Shown here in pieces: positions 8,061 through 15,212 of a stretch of 64,000 bases of DNA. The notes under the pieces are model-generated. The model did no database searches, was not told where the DNA came from, and saw only the letters and a program-made list of their open reading frames with translations. Location of the stretch: assembly GCA_017621495.1 (NCBI GenBank), contig JAGATB010000024.1, forward strand, positions 1-64,000, read 5' to 3'. This DNA is from Clostridia bacterium. Its GTDB lineage: Bacteria; Bacillota; Clostridia; UMGS1810. Both the position numbers and the translations under genes were made by a program. Each line of letters begins with the position of its first letter. The stretch's first letter is position 1.

Positions 8061-8665
8061 TATAACCACACTCCAATCAAATCTTTGACGCGTTTTTGAA
8101 CTCGCAATTCTTTTGCATAACGCATAAGGTTGGGAATATTTTTTTGAGGATCCTTTACATAACCTTGAATGGATTTATTAAAAATTTCCCTATCCATTTT
8201 ATTCATGTTTTTAAGAACATCGCACATTGTGCGATCGCGGTCATAAATACGAACCGGAGTAAAATCTATTTCACCTTTTGTTTCACCTATGAGTAACAAA
8301 TCGGATTCGATTCGATAAGCCCTGACAAACGGATAGTCTATTTTCGTGCGCTGTCTTGATGCATTTTTGTCTATTGCTATATGCCATTCGGCAGGGTTCC
8401 TGTCACTATAGCTGTAATAGAACAATGCTGTTTCCATGCAGAGGATTGCGTCTGGGAATAGTTTGTTTATAATAACAACTTCTTTGCAATCATTATCTTC
8501 AATCCAATGGTAGTAACCTCTTTTTACCTTTTCAATCATGCCTTTTTTTAGCATTTGCTGAATATCTCTGTAGTACAGTTTTTCCAAATTCAATTGAGCT
8601 GTCGTCATAATATAATCATACTTTGTGAATATCTGTTTAAGATATTCTGTATTTAGTTTAATCAT
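8060..8665 (-). CDS. AbiEi-type antitoxin / autorepressor
   Basis: The protein has 201 residues. An N-terminal winged helix (IMTTAQLNLEKLYYRDIQQM then GMIEKVKRGYYHW) is followed by the AbiEi C-terminal domain (FPDAILCMETALFYY, ending in VKDLIGVWL). The family antitoxin neutralizes AbiEii and represses its own promoter by binding inverted repeats. The ATG at 8665 follows GAGG by 7 nt; an upstream GTG at 8671 overlaps the ribosome site. A perfect 13-bp inverted repeat and a consensus promoter lie just upstream and would govern all five genes. Confidence 0.87.
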   Translation of the reverse strand: MIKLNTEYLKQIFTKYDYIMTTAQLNLEKLYYRDIQQMLKKGMIEKVKRGYYHWIEDNDCKEVVIINKLFPDAILCMETALFYYSYSDRNPAEWHIAIDKNASRQRTKIDYPFVRAYRIESDLLLIGETKGEIDFTPVRIYDRDRTMCDVLKNMNKMDREIFNKSIQGYVKDPQKNIPNLMRYAKELRVQKRVKDLIGVWL

Positions 8666-8679
8666 AGTCACACCTCTGT

Positions 8680-8721
8680 ATTAAATCACACCTTGATTTT
8701 TAAATTGTGGTGTGATTTAAT
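8680..8721. promoter_or_regulatory. Perfect 13-bp inverted repeat, likely AbiEi operator
   Basis: ATTAAATCACACC (8680-8692) and GGTGTGATTTAAT (8709-8721) are exact reverse complements separated by 16 nt. The right arm starts 2 nt downstream of the -10 box, so the expected transcription start lies inside the operator. AbiEi proteins are known to autoregulate through inverted repeats of this kind. Confidence 0.8.
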
Positions 8722-8723
8722 GC

Positions 8724-8752
8724 ATTATATCAAATATCTGTTATACTGTCAA
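8724..8752 (-). promoter_or_regulatory. Consensus sigma-A promoter of the defence operon
   Basis: On the minus strand TTGACA (8747-8752) and TATAAT (8724-8729) are separated by exactly 17 nt. Both boxes match the consensus completely, so this is a strong promoter that needs repression by the adjacent operator. Confidence 0.85.
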
Positions 8753-8774
8753 TAACTTTATAAACTTTTGTGTT

Positions 8775-8858
8775 ACTAATTTGCTGATATTAAATTTTTA
8801 ATGTTTACTCCGTATACCGCAGCCATATTTTTAAGCTCAGTCAGCTTCATTTGCAATA
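8775..8858 (-). repeat. 84-bp direct repeat, right copy (3' end of the intact STAND gene)
   Basis: This is the in-gene copy of the repeat whose orphan counterpart is at 4046-4129. Identity stops abruptly at both edges: bases left of 8775 and right of 8858 do not match the other copy's flanks. Confidence 0.92.
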
Positions 8859-11076
8859 GCTCCGGCTCGTTTGCCCATAAATCGGTATATATCCTTAGTG
8901 CAGTTTTAAAATACATTACGGCAGTGTCTTTATCACGCATTTGTGTATAGATACAGCCTATATCCCACGCCAGATTGGCGTAGTCGCTGCTGTTTTCCGA
9001 ATTGTATTCCTTAACCGCGTTCGCACAGCGTTTTAACGCCTGTATTGCTTTTCTCGGTTCTCCCATACTGGCAGCTAAATTAGCGTAGTTGCAAACCTGA
9101 ATAACCGCGTCATTAGTAAAATCAATACCGCTGTCAACAAGCGTTTGATACGCAAGCTCCATATAATATTTAGCTTTATCAAGCTGATTTTCAGTGTGAT
9201 ACAAACCGCCGATATTACCGTAAATATTCGCCGCTAAATGCGGATTGACCGTCGCTATTTCCTCACATAGCTTGACCGCCCGCTGCTCATATTGCAAAGC
9301 CTTTTTATGATTTTTATTGCATATATGTTCGTACGCAGCTTTATAATCAAGCAGTATAGCCTTGTCCTCGTTCGTATCAACAAGCGATTGCAATTCTGAT
9401 ATAATTAGCTCCATTCCCGAACGGTAAGCATATTTCTCCATATATGCAAACACATCTTTAAGAAACAGCTTATACCGCTCTGTATCGTCATTATTCGCAA
9501 TATCTATTGTGTTCTCAGCTATTTTAAACAAGAGCGTGTGATACGGTAAATCTAAACCGTGATATAGGCACAGTATCCTTACGGCTTCAATTAAGTTTAT
9601 ACAGCTTGATATGCCCGGTTTTGTATCGTCTATGGCAATTTCCTGTATAAGTGGATGGAGCGTGATTTTTCTGTAATCGTTTTCTTGTATAAAGCCGTAT
9701 TCTATAAGCTCATTTATAGTGTTAAGATTATTCAATCCTATCCATTTCGCCAACATTCTCGGATTTATTCCATCATACGGTATCAGCGTCATACAGCGCA
9801 TAATTTTGACAGCTTTATCCGATAACCCTATCAAGGACAACAGCTTATGGATATGCTCATAATAGGTCGCTTTTGAGCTTGTACCATCCTTTACGATGTT
9901 GATTTTATCATCTGTGTGAAGTACGCTCTTTGTGCTTTGAAGCTCCGTTAACAGTCTGCATGGCTCCAAGATCCCAGAAGTCAATAAGCGTGCTGCAAGT
10001 TCTACCGACAACGTATGGTAGTGCAATTCATTGATAATGTTTTCAACCACATTAGTATTACTTCGTGTATCTGCATAGAAATATTCTGATAACGTTAAAA
10101 GGCTTTCAAGCGGCATTTCTTTTAGCTCAAAGTATGTATAATCCTTAAAACGACTTCGCGTGGTAAACAATATTTTGCATCGATATTTCATTATCACGTC
10201 AAATAATTCATCGTCTGATGCGGTGATATTAAAATTGTCGATAATTATTAAGGTGTCTTCTTTTAAGCTCCTCAAAAAGCGGTTATGCTTTTTTAAGAGA
10301 ATATTCTTGCCGTCCGTAAGGCTATCATCGGCGAAATCACAGTCTGTAATCATTTGCTTTAAACTGCCGCCATAGCTGAAATACAGAATGTTCGTGTATT
10401 CCTTTTTGTATTTTTGAGCATACATTTTAACAAACTCACTTTTACCTATACCGGCAATGCCCTGAATAAAGATCTTGTTTTCATCTTCTAACATGGTATG
10501 CAGTTTTTCAAGCTCGTTATCGCGGCCGCAGAAATGCTTACAGGGTTTGGGGACAAGACTGTATATGTAATCCTTTGTCTGAGGAGAAAGCGCTCCGGAA
10601 GCGATCAGCTTCTTTGTGTTAGCATCTCTTTTTATGAATTTCCTTTCCATTCCAAAAAAGACAAGCTTACTAATGAAGTTTGATATATCAGCATCATCTT
10701 TGTATGGATAATTGTCTGCAAGCTCTTGCTTTTTTGTTTCAGATACAGTTGTATCACTCATCAGCAGATCATACAGTTCCGTAACAGCCATATCTTTATC
10801 ATAAAACAAAGGCAATATATTTTCTTCAATATCAATAGCCATAGCTTCAAGATTGCCAAGCGCAGAATAATACGCTGTGATTTTAGGGCTTAGTTTTGCA
10901 GTACCATTCAGCCAACGGCATACAAGTCCGTTGTCAAAATCGAAATCTTTGGCTTCATCGCTTTCCATAAAATCTTTAAAAAGCTCATACATAAAATCAA
11001 TTTGGTTTATATTTTTGCTCTCACCGATAAAGTCCATAAGAATCTTTGCGGTAGAACAGAAATCACATATCTTCAC
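8776..11076 (-). CDS. STAND-class NB-ARC ATPase with C-terminal TPR repeats
   Basis: The protein has 766 residues from a GTG start at 11076, chosen because GGAGG lies 8 nt upstream; the longer frame to 11118 has no ribosome site. The N-terminal 170 residues include an HTH-like segment LVCRWLNGTAKLSPKI. The NB-ARC core has Walker A GIAGIGKS (206-213), Walker B TLIIIDNF (about 275) and ILFTTRSR (302-309). The last 250 residues are TPR-like helices (ANIYGNIGGLYHTENQLDKA). STAND proteins are signal-gated switches; family members serve as transcription activators (AfsR/SARP-like) or antiphage sensors. The element context and shared repeats favour regulation, as inference. Confidence 0.8.
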   Translation of the reverse strand: MKICDFCSTAKILMDFIGESKNINQIDFMYELFKDFMESDEAKDFDFDNGLVCRWLNGTAKLSPKITAYYSALGNLEAMAIDIEENILPLFYDKDMAVTELYDLLMSDTTVSETKKQELADNYPYKDDADISNFISKLVFFGMERKFIKRDANTKKLIASGALSPQTKDYIYSLVPKPCKHFCGRDNELEKLHTMLEDENKIFIQGIAGIGKSEFVKMYAQKYKKEYTNILYFSYGGSLKQMITDCDFADDSLTDGKNILLKKHNRFLRSLKEDTLIIIDNFNITASDDELFDVIMKYRCKILFTTRSRFKDYTYFELKEMPLESLLTLSEYFYADTRSNTNVVENIINELHYHTLSVELAARLLTSGILEPCRLLTELQSTKSVLHTDDKINIVKDGTSSKATYYEHIHKLLSLIGLSDKAVKIMRCMTLIPYDGINPRMLAKWIGLNNLNTINELIEYGFIQENDYRKITLHPLIQEIAIDDTKPGISSCINLIEAVRILCLYHGLDLPYHTLLFKIAENTIDIANNDDTERYKLFLKDVFAYMEKYAYRSGMELIISELQSLVDTNEDKAILLDYKAAYEHICNKNHKKALQYEQRAVKLCEEIATVNPHLAANIYGNIGGLYHTENQLDKAKYYMELAYQTLVDSGIDFTNDAVIQVCNYANLAASMGEPRKAIQALKRCANAVKEYNSENSSDYANLAWDIGCIYTQMRDKDTAVMYFKTALRIYTDLWANEPELLQMKLTELKNMAAVYGVNIKNLISAN

Positions 11077-11094
11077 GATCCACACCTCCGATTT

Positions 11095-11123
11095 TGTCAA
11101 TTTACGGTCAAATTCCACTCAAT
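11095..11123 (+). promoter_or_regulatory. Three 11-bp-phased GTCAAT-type direct repeats between STAND gene and recombinase
   Basis: The plus strand reads GTCAATTTACG, GTCAAATTCCA, CTCAATGTAAA, the same array as at 4019-4047. It lies in the divergent region between the STAND start (11076) and the recombinase start (11314). On the plus strand a TATATT box follows at 11140-11145, one helical turn closer than in the other copy, so the array may drive the recombinase. It also overlaps the likely leader of the STAND gene, allowing autoregulation. Confidence 0.6.
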
Positions 11124-11143
11124 GTAAAATATCATGATTTATA

Positions 11144-11160
11144 TTATACTACCAGTATAA
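11144..11160. promoter_or_regulatory. Palindrome TTATACT-acc-AGTATAA
   Basis: A perfect 7-bp inverted repeat with a 3-nt centre lies in the divergent promoter region. TATACT/AGTATA resembles -10 boxes on both strands, so it could be an operator overlapping back-to-back promoters. No binding protein can be named. Confidence 0.45.
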
Positions 11161-11313
11161 CACAAATCGTTATAAAAATATATAGAAATGAGAACAGCAA
11201 TTATTAATATTTTGTAAAATAATTCGACATTTTCTATTGCATTTTATCTCATCTTGCGGTAAAATAGTAATATACAAAATATCTTGAATTGCTGTTTCGG
11301 AAAGGAATAAAAA

Positions 11314-12927
11314 ATGAAACAGAAACAGCAGTATAATAAAATAACGGCTCTTTATTGCAGACTGAGCAGAGATGATGAATTTAACGGCGACAGCGTGAGC
11401 ATACAGACACAAAAGGCAATGCTAAAACATTACGCAGATGAAAACGGTTTCGGTAACTGCCAATACTTCATAGACGACGGATACTCAGGCACTAACTACA
11501 ACCGTCCCGATTTTCAGCGGCTCCTCTCAGAGATTGAAGCAGGCAAGGTCGGAACGGTCATAGTAAAGGATTTATCCCGATTAGGCAGAGAGTATTTGCA
11601 GACGGGATATTACACCGAGGTGTTGTTCCCAAAACATAATGTTAGATTTATCGCAGTCAATGATGGTATTGACAGTGATAACGGTGAGAACGAATTTGCT
11701 CCGTTCAAGAACATCATAAACGAATGGTATGCAAAGGATATTTCCAAAAAAGTTCGTTCGGCGTACAGAACAAAGGCTCTGAAAGGCGAATACACGGGCA
11801 GACGCGCTCCATACGGCTATATGAAATCGCCGGAGGATAAGCACAAGCTCATTCCCGATGAACACGCTCCTATTGTACAGCGCATGTACCGTATGGCATT
11901 GGAGGGTAAGACCTGCACCGAGATTGCATATACTCTTAAACAGGAGCATATACCAACTCCCGGAGCGTATACAAGGGATAAAAACGGCGTTCTACAGAAA
12001 ACGGAGGGCATACAGTTTCCGTATGATTGGATAAAGCGCGGCGTACAGGTTATTCTTCAAAATCCTGTTTATATGGGCGATATGGTCAGCCAGCGGCGCA
12101 CGTCAAAATCATTTAAGGATAAGCGCGTTATTGTAAGACCGGAAAGCGAGTGGATAACCGTTCCGAATACACATGAGCCGCTTGTCAGCCGAGAGGATTT
12201 TGAAACGGTACAGAAGCGTATCAGCGTTAAGAAGCATTTTAACGAAGCCAATCCCGATAATATCTTTAAGGGTTTGCTTGTATGCGGAGAGTGCGGAAAA
12301 ACAATTGTATACAAAAAGGAACACAGCGTTAATCATACTCCGAAATATAAATGCAACAGGTATGTAAGGCATGGTAGAGGCAGCTGCACACCTCATTCAA
12401 TAAATGCTGATGATTTAAAGGCCATTGTATTGGAAGATATAAACCGCCATATCGCGCTTTCAAGCAATGATAGGTCATTATACATAGAGCGGTTTATTAA
12501 TCGTTCTGACAGCCAAATACACGATGAGAAAACCTCTTACCAAAAGGAAATGCAGAAAACAAAACAGCGTCTTGACGAGCTGAATATAATCCTGCAAAAC
12601 CTTTACGAAGATAAGGTTTTTAAACGCATTTCCGAGGAACGGTATTTCGCGATGTCCGCAAACATTGAAAAAGAGGAAGCGCAGCTAAAAGAGCGATACA
12701 ATGAGCTTCAAATAAAGCTCACTCATTATACAAAGCAGAGCAAATCCGTACAGGAATTTGCGGATTTACTCGAACAATACACAACGATAACCGAGCTTGA
12801 CGCGGTTTTACTGAATACCTTGATTGAGAAAATCGTTATCCATGAACAGATAGACGAGGACGGTAACAAAGTAATGCCGATTGAGATCTACTATCGATTT
12901 ATCGGGAATGTCGGTATCGGTTCATAA
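11314..12927 (+). CDS. Large serine recombinase (element integrase/excisionase)
   Basis: The protein has 537 residues. The resolvase-type catalytic domain starts with ALYCRLSRDDEFNGDSVSIQ, with S18 as the attacking serine. IVKDLSRLGREYLQTGYYTE follows. A recombinase domain with PYGYMKSPEDKHKLIPDE comes next, then a zinc ribbon (CGECGKTIVYKKE, then CNRYVRHGRGSC), a coiled coil and a DUF4368-like end (TLIEKIVIHEQI). These enzymes integrate and excise clostridial elements without host factors. Length is typical of this class, shorter than TnpX (about 700). A 195-nt leader separates it from the divergent STAND gene. Confidence 0.93.
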   Translation: MKQKQQYNKITALYCRLSRDDEFNGDSVSIQTQKAMLKHYADENGFGNCQYFIDDGYSGTNYNRPDFQRLLSEIEAGKVGTVIVKDLSRLGREYLQTGYYTEVLFPKHNVRFIAVNDGIDSDNGENEFAPFKNIINEWYAKDISKKVRSAYRTKALKGEYTGRRAPYGYMKSPEDKHKLIPDEHAPIVQRMYRMALEGKTCTEIAYTLKQEHIPTPGAYTRDKNGVLQKTEGIQFPYDWIKRGVQVILQNPVYMGDMVSQRRTSKSFKDKRVIVRPESEWITVPNTHEPLVSREDFETVQKRISVKKHFNEANPDNIFKGLLVCGECGKTIVYKKEHSVNHTPKYKCNRYVRHGRGSCTPHSINADDLKAIVLEDINRHIALSSNDRSLYIERFINRSDSQIHDEKTSYQKEMQKTKQRLDELNIILQNLYEDKVFKRISEERYFAMSANIEKEEAQLKERYNELQIKLTHYTKQSKSVQEFADLLEQYTTITELDAVLLNTLIEKIVIHEQIDEDGNKVMPIEIYYRFIGNVGIGS

Positions 12928-12993
12928 CATATGATTTTTAGGGCAGTTCTCATGACCGCCCATTACAGGAAAGTTACCGCCGCAATAAACAAC

Positions 12994-13932
12994 TCACTTG
13001 TTTGGGGACTGAATTTTTTCTAATATAATTTGTCTTTCTTCACCTGTTATTTGGAGCATATCCAGTGCTTTTTCCGCTGTTGCTCCGGTTGTAGTCATTA
13101 AGCTCTTGACAGAACCTAATTTTGCTTCGAATTTTCCGTTATTGTATACACCATCGCTCAAATTACACATTTCTGCCACCTCGCTTTCGTAATCTGATGA
13201 CATCTTTATGTCATACTCTTTTTCCAATATTTCTATTCTGTTTTGGCTATCGGCTCTGCAGGTGAGAAGTGTCTCCAAAAGTCCGATAACCGTATCTGTT
13301 TCCTTATCTCCGTTGCCCAGGCACAGCATTATTATGTTCATCAAGTCATAATGCTGTTTATTTTCTTTAACCGAGCCAATTACATTCTCTTCGGATATTC
13401 TATACCTTGTTATTGTGCTGCGATGACTTTGGGGAGGATTGGAGCATATCCATATGGAATACACTTTCTTTATTTTATTATATTCCGAATTGAAAAATTC
13501 CATACCCTTTTGTGCAGATATCATTCTGCTGCAATAATACACTGCCCTTTTGAGCAAAGGGTAATCCGGCTTGAAAGCATTCTGAGCTTCTACATTTATG
13601 ATAAGCTGTATGATTTCACCATCCGAGCCCGGTGCATTCGCCTCGAAGCGTATATCGTATGTAATCTTGCCTTCGTTTACAGATATATCTTCATTGGCAA
13701 GTGCTTTGATGCTTTCGGCAGTTTCGACTGCATCCACACCTACGGAAGCTATTTGCGGCTCACCGGATATATAGTTTACGATTTCATCTATTGTGCATTC
13801 CTTAAATTCCTCGGCACAGTATTTGAGTATCCATGCAAGTATCTGCTTGTTGGAAAGCAGTTTTTTGCATTGCTCATCATATCTTGCCTTGGAATCTATC
13901 AAACGAATATTTTTCTTTAGTTGATTATCCAC
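12994..13932 (-). CDS. PD-(D/E)XK nuclease-family (Rpn/transposase-like) protein
   Basis: About 312 residues. The start is taken as GTG at 13932, 8 nt after GAGG; in-frame ATG and GTG codons also occur at 13938 and 13941. The nuclease-like core is ITYDIRFEANAP, then LIINVEAQNAFKPDYPLLKR, where D and E-x-Q fit a PD-(D/E)XK site. YYCSRMISAQKG follows. Proteins of this kind are abundant in clostridial genomes and usually named Rpn or PDDEXK transposase-family; their role is unclear. Its 3' end abuts the mobile element's presumed right border, so the element may have inserted at or near the end of this gene. Confidence 0.7.
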   Translation of the reverse strand: MDNQLKKNIRLIDSKARYDEQCKKLLSNKQILAWILKYCAEEFKECTIDEIVNYISGEPQIASVGVDAVETAESIKALANEDISVNEGKITYDIRFEANAPGSDGEIIQLIINVEAQNAFKPDYPLLKRAVYYCSRMISAQKGMEFFNSEYNKIKKVYSIWICSNPPQSHRSTITRYRISEENVIGSVKENKQHYDLMNIIMLCLGNGDKETDTVIGLLETLLTCRADSQNRIEILEKEYDIKMSSDYESEVAEMCNLSDGVYNNGKFEAKLGSVKSLMTTTGATAEKALDMLQITGEERQIILEKIQSPNK

Positions 13933-14037
13933 GAGCATCACCTCTTACGAATTTATTATATCACATTTGTTGCGTCAATTCAACTATTTATTATAATTTT
14001 TTCAACCTTTTCTAACACAAATGAATATTTTTGAAAT

Positions 14038-14144
14038 TTTTGTAATTTTATTGTAAAATTGTGTGCTTTTGGGTAAAAAAGCAGCAAGGAACCGTAAAGA
14101 TTCCTTGCTAATTTACGGCACATCCTAAAGGCTGTGCCCTACAA
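14038..14144. repeat. 107-bp perfect direct repeat, left copy
   Basis: It is identical over all 107 bases to 15000-15106. It holds a terminator-like hairpin (14083-14109 with a T-run when read on the minus strand), a GGCACA..TGTGCC hairpin (14117-14138) and the end CCCTACAA. The last bases supply the TAG stop of the HEPN gene (14139-14141). Together the two copies bracket a HEPN/MNT toxin-antitoxin module. Confidence 0.95.
14075..14109 (-). terminator. Rho-independent terminator of the HEPN/MNT operon, inside the repeat
   Basis: On the minus strand a 9-bp stem AGCAAGGAA/TTCCTTGCT with a 9-nt loop is followed by GC and six T. It lies 30 nt past the HEPN stop codon. The same structure sits in the second repeat copy, upstream of the MNT promoter. 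Confidence 0.85.
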
Positions 14145-14555
14145 ACAACTTTTCTCCAAAAAGTCGGTTACATACTTTTCTATTTCGTCCAAGAACAACT
14201 TTGCATTGTCAATTTGTCGTTTGGTATCCTCTTTTGATATTATATAAAAATCATCATAATCAGAACTTTCTCTTACCATAGCTGTTGTTTGTATTATTGT
14301 GCTCATTTTCTTATCAAATGTGCCGTTCTTTATATATTCTTTTCTAAAATATGCTATTACGCCGGAATGATGTTTGAAATCGACACCATCAATCGCCAAA
14401 ACAGACCTCATTGCATGAAACACACAGTAATAAGCACGATTTGCTGCCGCCTTCAATTGCTCGCCATCATACAAAATTTGTGCTGATATCAAATTATCTT
14501 TAGCCGTTTGCAATCTATACAAGATATAGCTCTTCCGTGTTTCATCATGCAACAA
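14139..14555 (-). CDS. HEPN-domain protein (toxin of HEPN/MNT pair)
   Basis: The protein has 138 residues with the family pattern AANRAYYCVFHAMRSVL (37-53), KHHSGVIAYFRKEYI and RESSDYDDFYIIS (95-107). HEPN proteins of this type are RNases or cell-arrest toxins held in check by the partner nucleotidyltransferase. It overlaps the MNT gene by 11 nt, so the pair is coupled. The final two codons and stop fall within the 107-bp repeat, implying that the repeat junction reshaped the C-terminus or always formed it. Confidence 0.85.
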   Translation of the reverse strand: MLHDETRKSYILYRLQTAKDNLISAQILYDGEQLKAAANRAYYCVFHAMRSVLAIDGVDFKHHSGVIAYFRKEYIKNGTFDKKMSTIIQTTAMVRESSDYDDFYIISKEDTKRQIDNAKLFLDEIEKYVTDFLEKSCL

Positions 14556-14886
14556 GACCTATGCCCTCCTTTTGCACATTCTTAAAAAATGGTATTATGT
14601 CTTTGTATTTCATGAATTTTTCATGACTCTCTATTACCGGGGATATAACAATATCATAGTCCAAAAGCAGTTCACCGAGATACTCAGCAATAGTATAAAC
14701 ATGCTGCATAATCTCAGATTCTTCTATGTCTGCAATAACCATAATATCAACATCAGATTTCTCGTTGTAATCTCCTCTTGCATATGAACCGTACAGAATA
14801 ACCTGCTTAAGCTTTGTGCCAAACATTCTCTTTATTTCAGAAACAAAGCTTTGTAACACAAAATCCAAATCCGCCTTTGTACACAT
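14545..14886 (-). CDS. MNT-domain minimal nucleotidyltransferase (antitoxin)
   Basis: The protein has 113 residues. The nucleotidyltransferase motif LYGSYARGDYNEKSDVDIMV gives GS at 33-34 and the metal-binding pair D45/D47. In characterized HEPN/MNT pairs the MNT protein inactivates HEPN by AMPylating it. A promoter (14927-14955) lies 41 nt upstream. The order is antitoxin first, toxin second. Confidence 0.88.
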   Translation of the reverse strand: MCTKADLDFVLQSFVSEIKRMFGTKLKQVILYGSYARGDYNEKSDVDIMVIADIEESEIMQHVYTIAEYLGELLLDYDIVISPVIESHEKFMKYKDIIPFFKNVQKEGIGLVA

Positions 14887-14926
14887 AATATCACCCTCTT
14901 TATGTCAGTATAAGTTATCTGTTTTT

Positions 14927-14955
14927 AGTATAACTCATAAATTTTAAAAATGCAA
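14927..14955 (-). promoter_or_regulatory. Promoter of the MNT/HEPN operon
   Basis: TTGCAT (14950-14955) and TATACT (14927-14932) are separated by 17 nt on the minus strand. A second TTATACT lies 20 nt downstream of the first, a direct repeat that may serve autoregulation. Confidence 0.7.
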
Positions 14956-14999
14956 CTGTTTTTTGAAAAATCTTTCACACAATCATAAATCCCGGCCTA

Positions 15000-15106
15000 T
15001 TTTGTAATTTTATTGTAAAATTGTGTGCTTTTGGGTAAAAAAGCAGCAAGGAACCGTAAAGATTCCTTGCTAATTTACGGCACATCCTAAAGGCTGTGCC
15101 CTACAA
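15000..15106. repeat. 107-bp perfect direct repeat, right copy
   Basis: It is identical to 14038-14144. It fills much of the 326-nt gap between the MNT gene and the Rieske-FAD gene. The rest of the gap is AT-rich promoter sequence with no other feature seen. Confidence 0.95.
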
Positions 15107-15212
15107 TTTAATTTATAAATTAAAATAATTTCTTCATTTAATTATAATGCTATATTGCATATTTTTCAAATATTAATTAATCATATTAATATAAATTTCT
15201 CGGAGGTAACAT

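Larger units (their letters stand above)
4046..8858. mobile_element. Defence cassette flanked by 84-bp direct repeats
   Basis: The repeats at 4046-4129 and 8775-8858 bracket 4645 bp holding five coupled genes in one direction. Before insertion, the STAND stop codon would have been followed directly by the repeats and promoter of the tnpW operon, as still seen left of 4046. The arrangement equals Campbell-type integration at a gene's 3' end that rebuilds the reading frame. No integrase or transposase is encoded inside, so movement would need RecA or an enzyme in trans. Confidence 0.7.
1..12990. mobile_element. Integrative mobilizable element (Tn4451-like gene set), left end outside window
   Basis: The gene set is typical of clostridial mobilizable elements moved by a large serine recombinase: MobA/MobL relaxase, DUF3847, DnaC-like ATPase, RepA_N, TnpW, a STAND protein and the recombinase. 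The recombinase (11314-12927) usually lies next to one end, so the right boundary is placed between 12927 and about 12996, where a PD-(D/E)XK gene begins. I cannot see the left end or define att core bases. Between 12928 and 12993 there is only an imperfect GGGC..GCCC dyad (12942-12962). The element has its own passenger cassette at 4130-8774. Confidence 0.8.
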
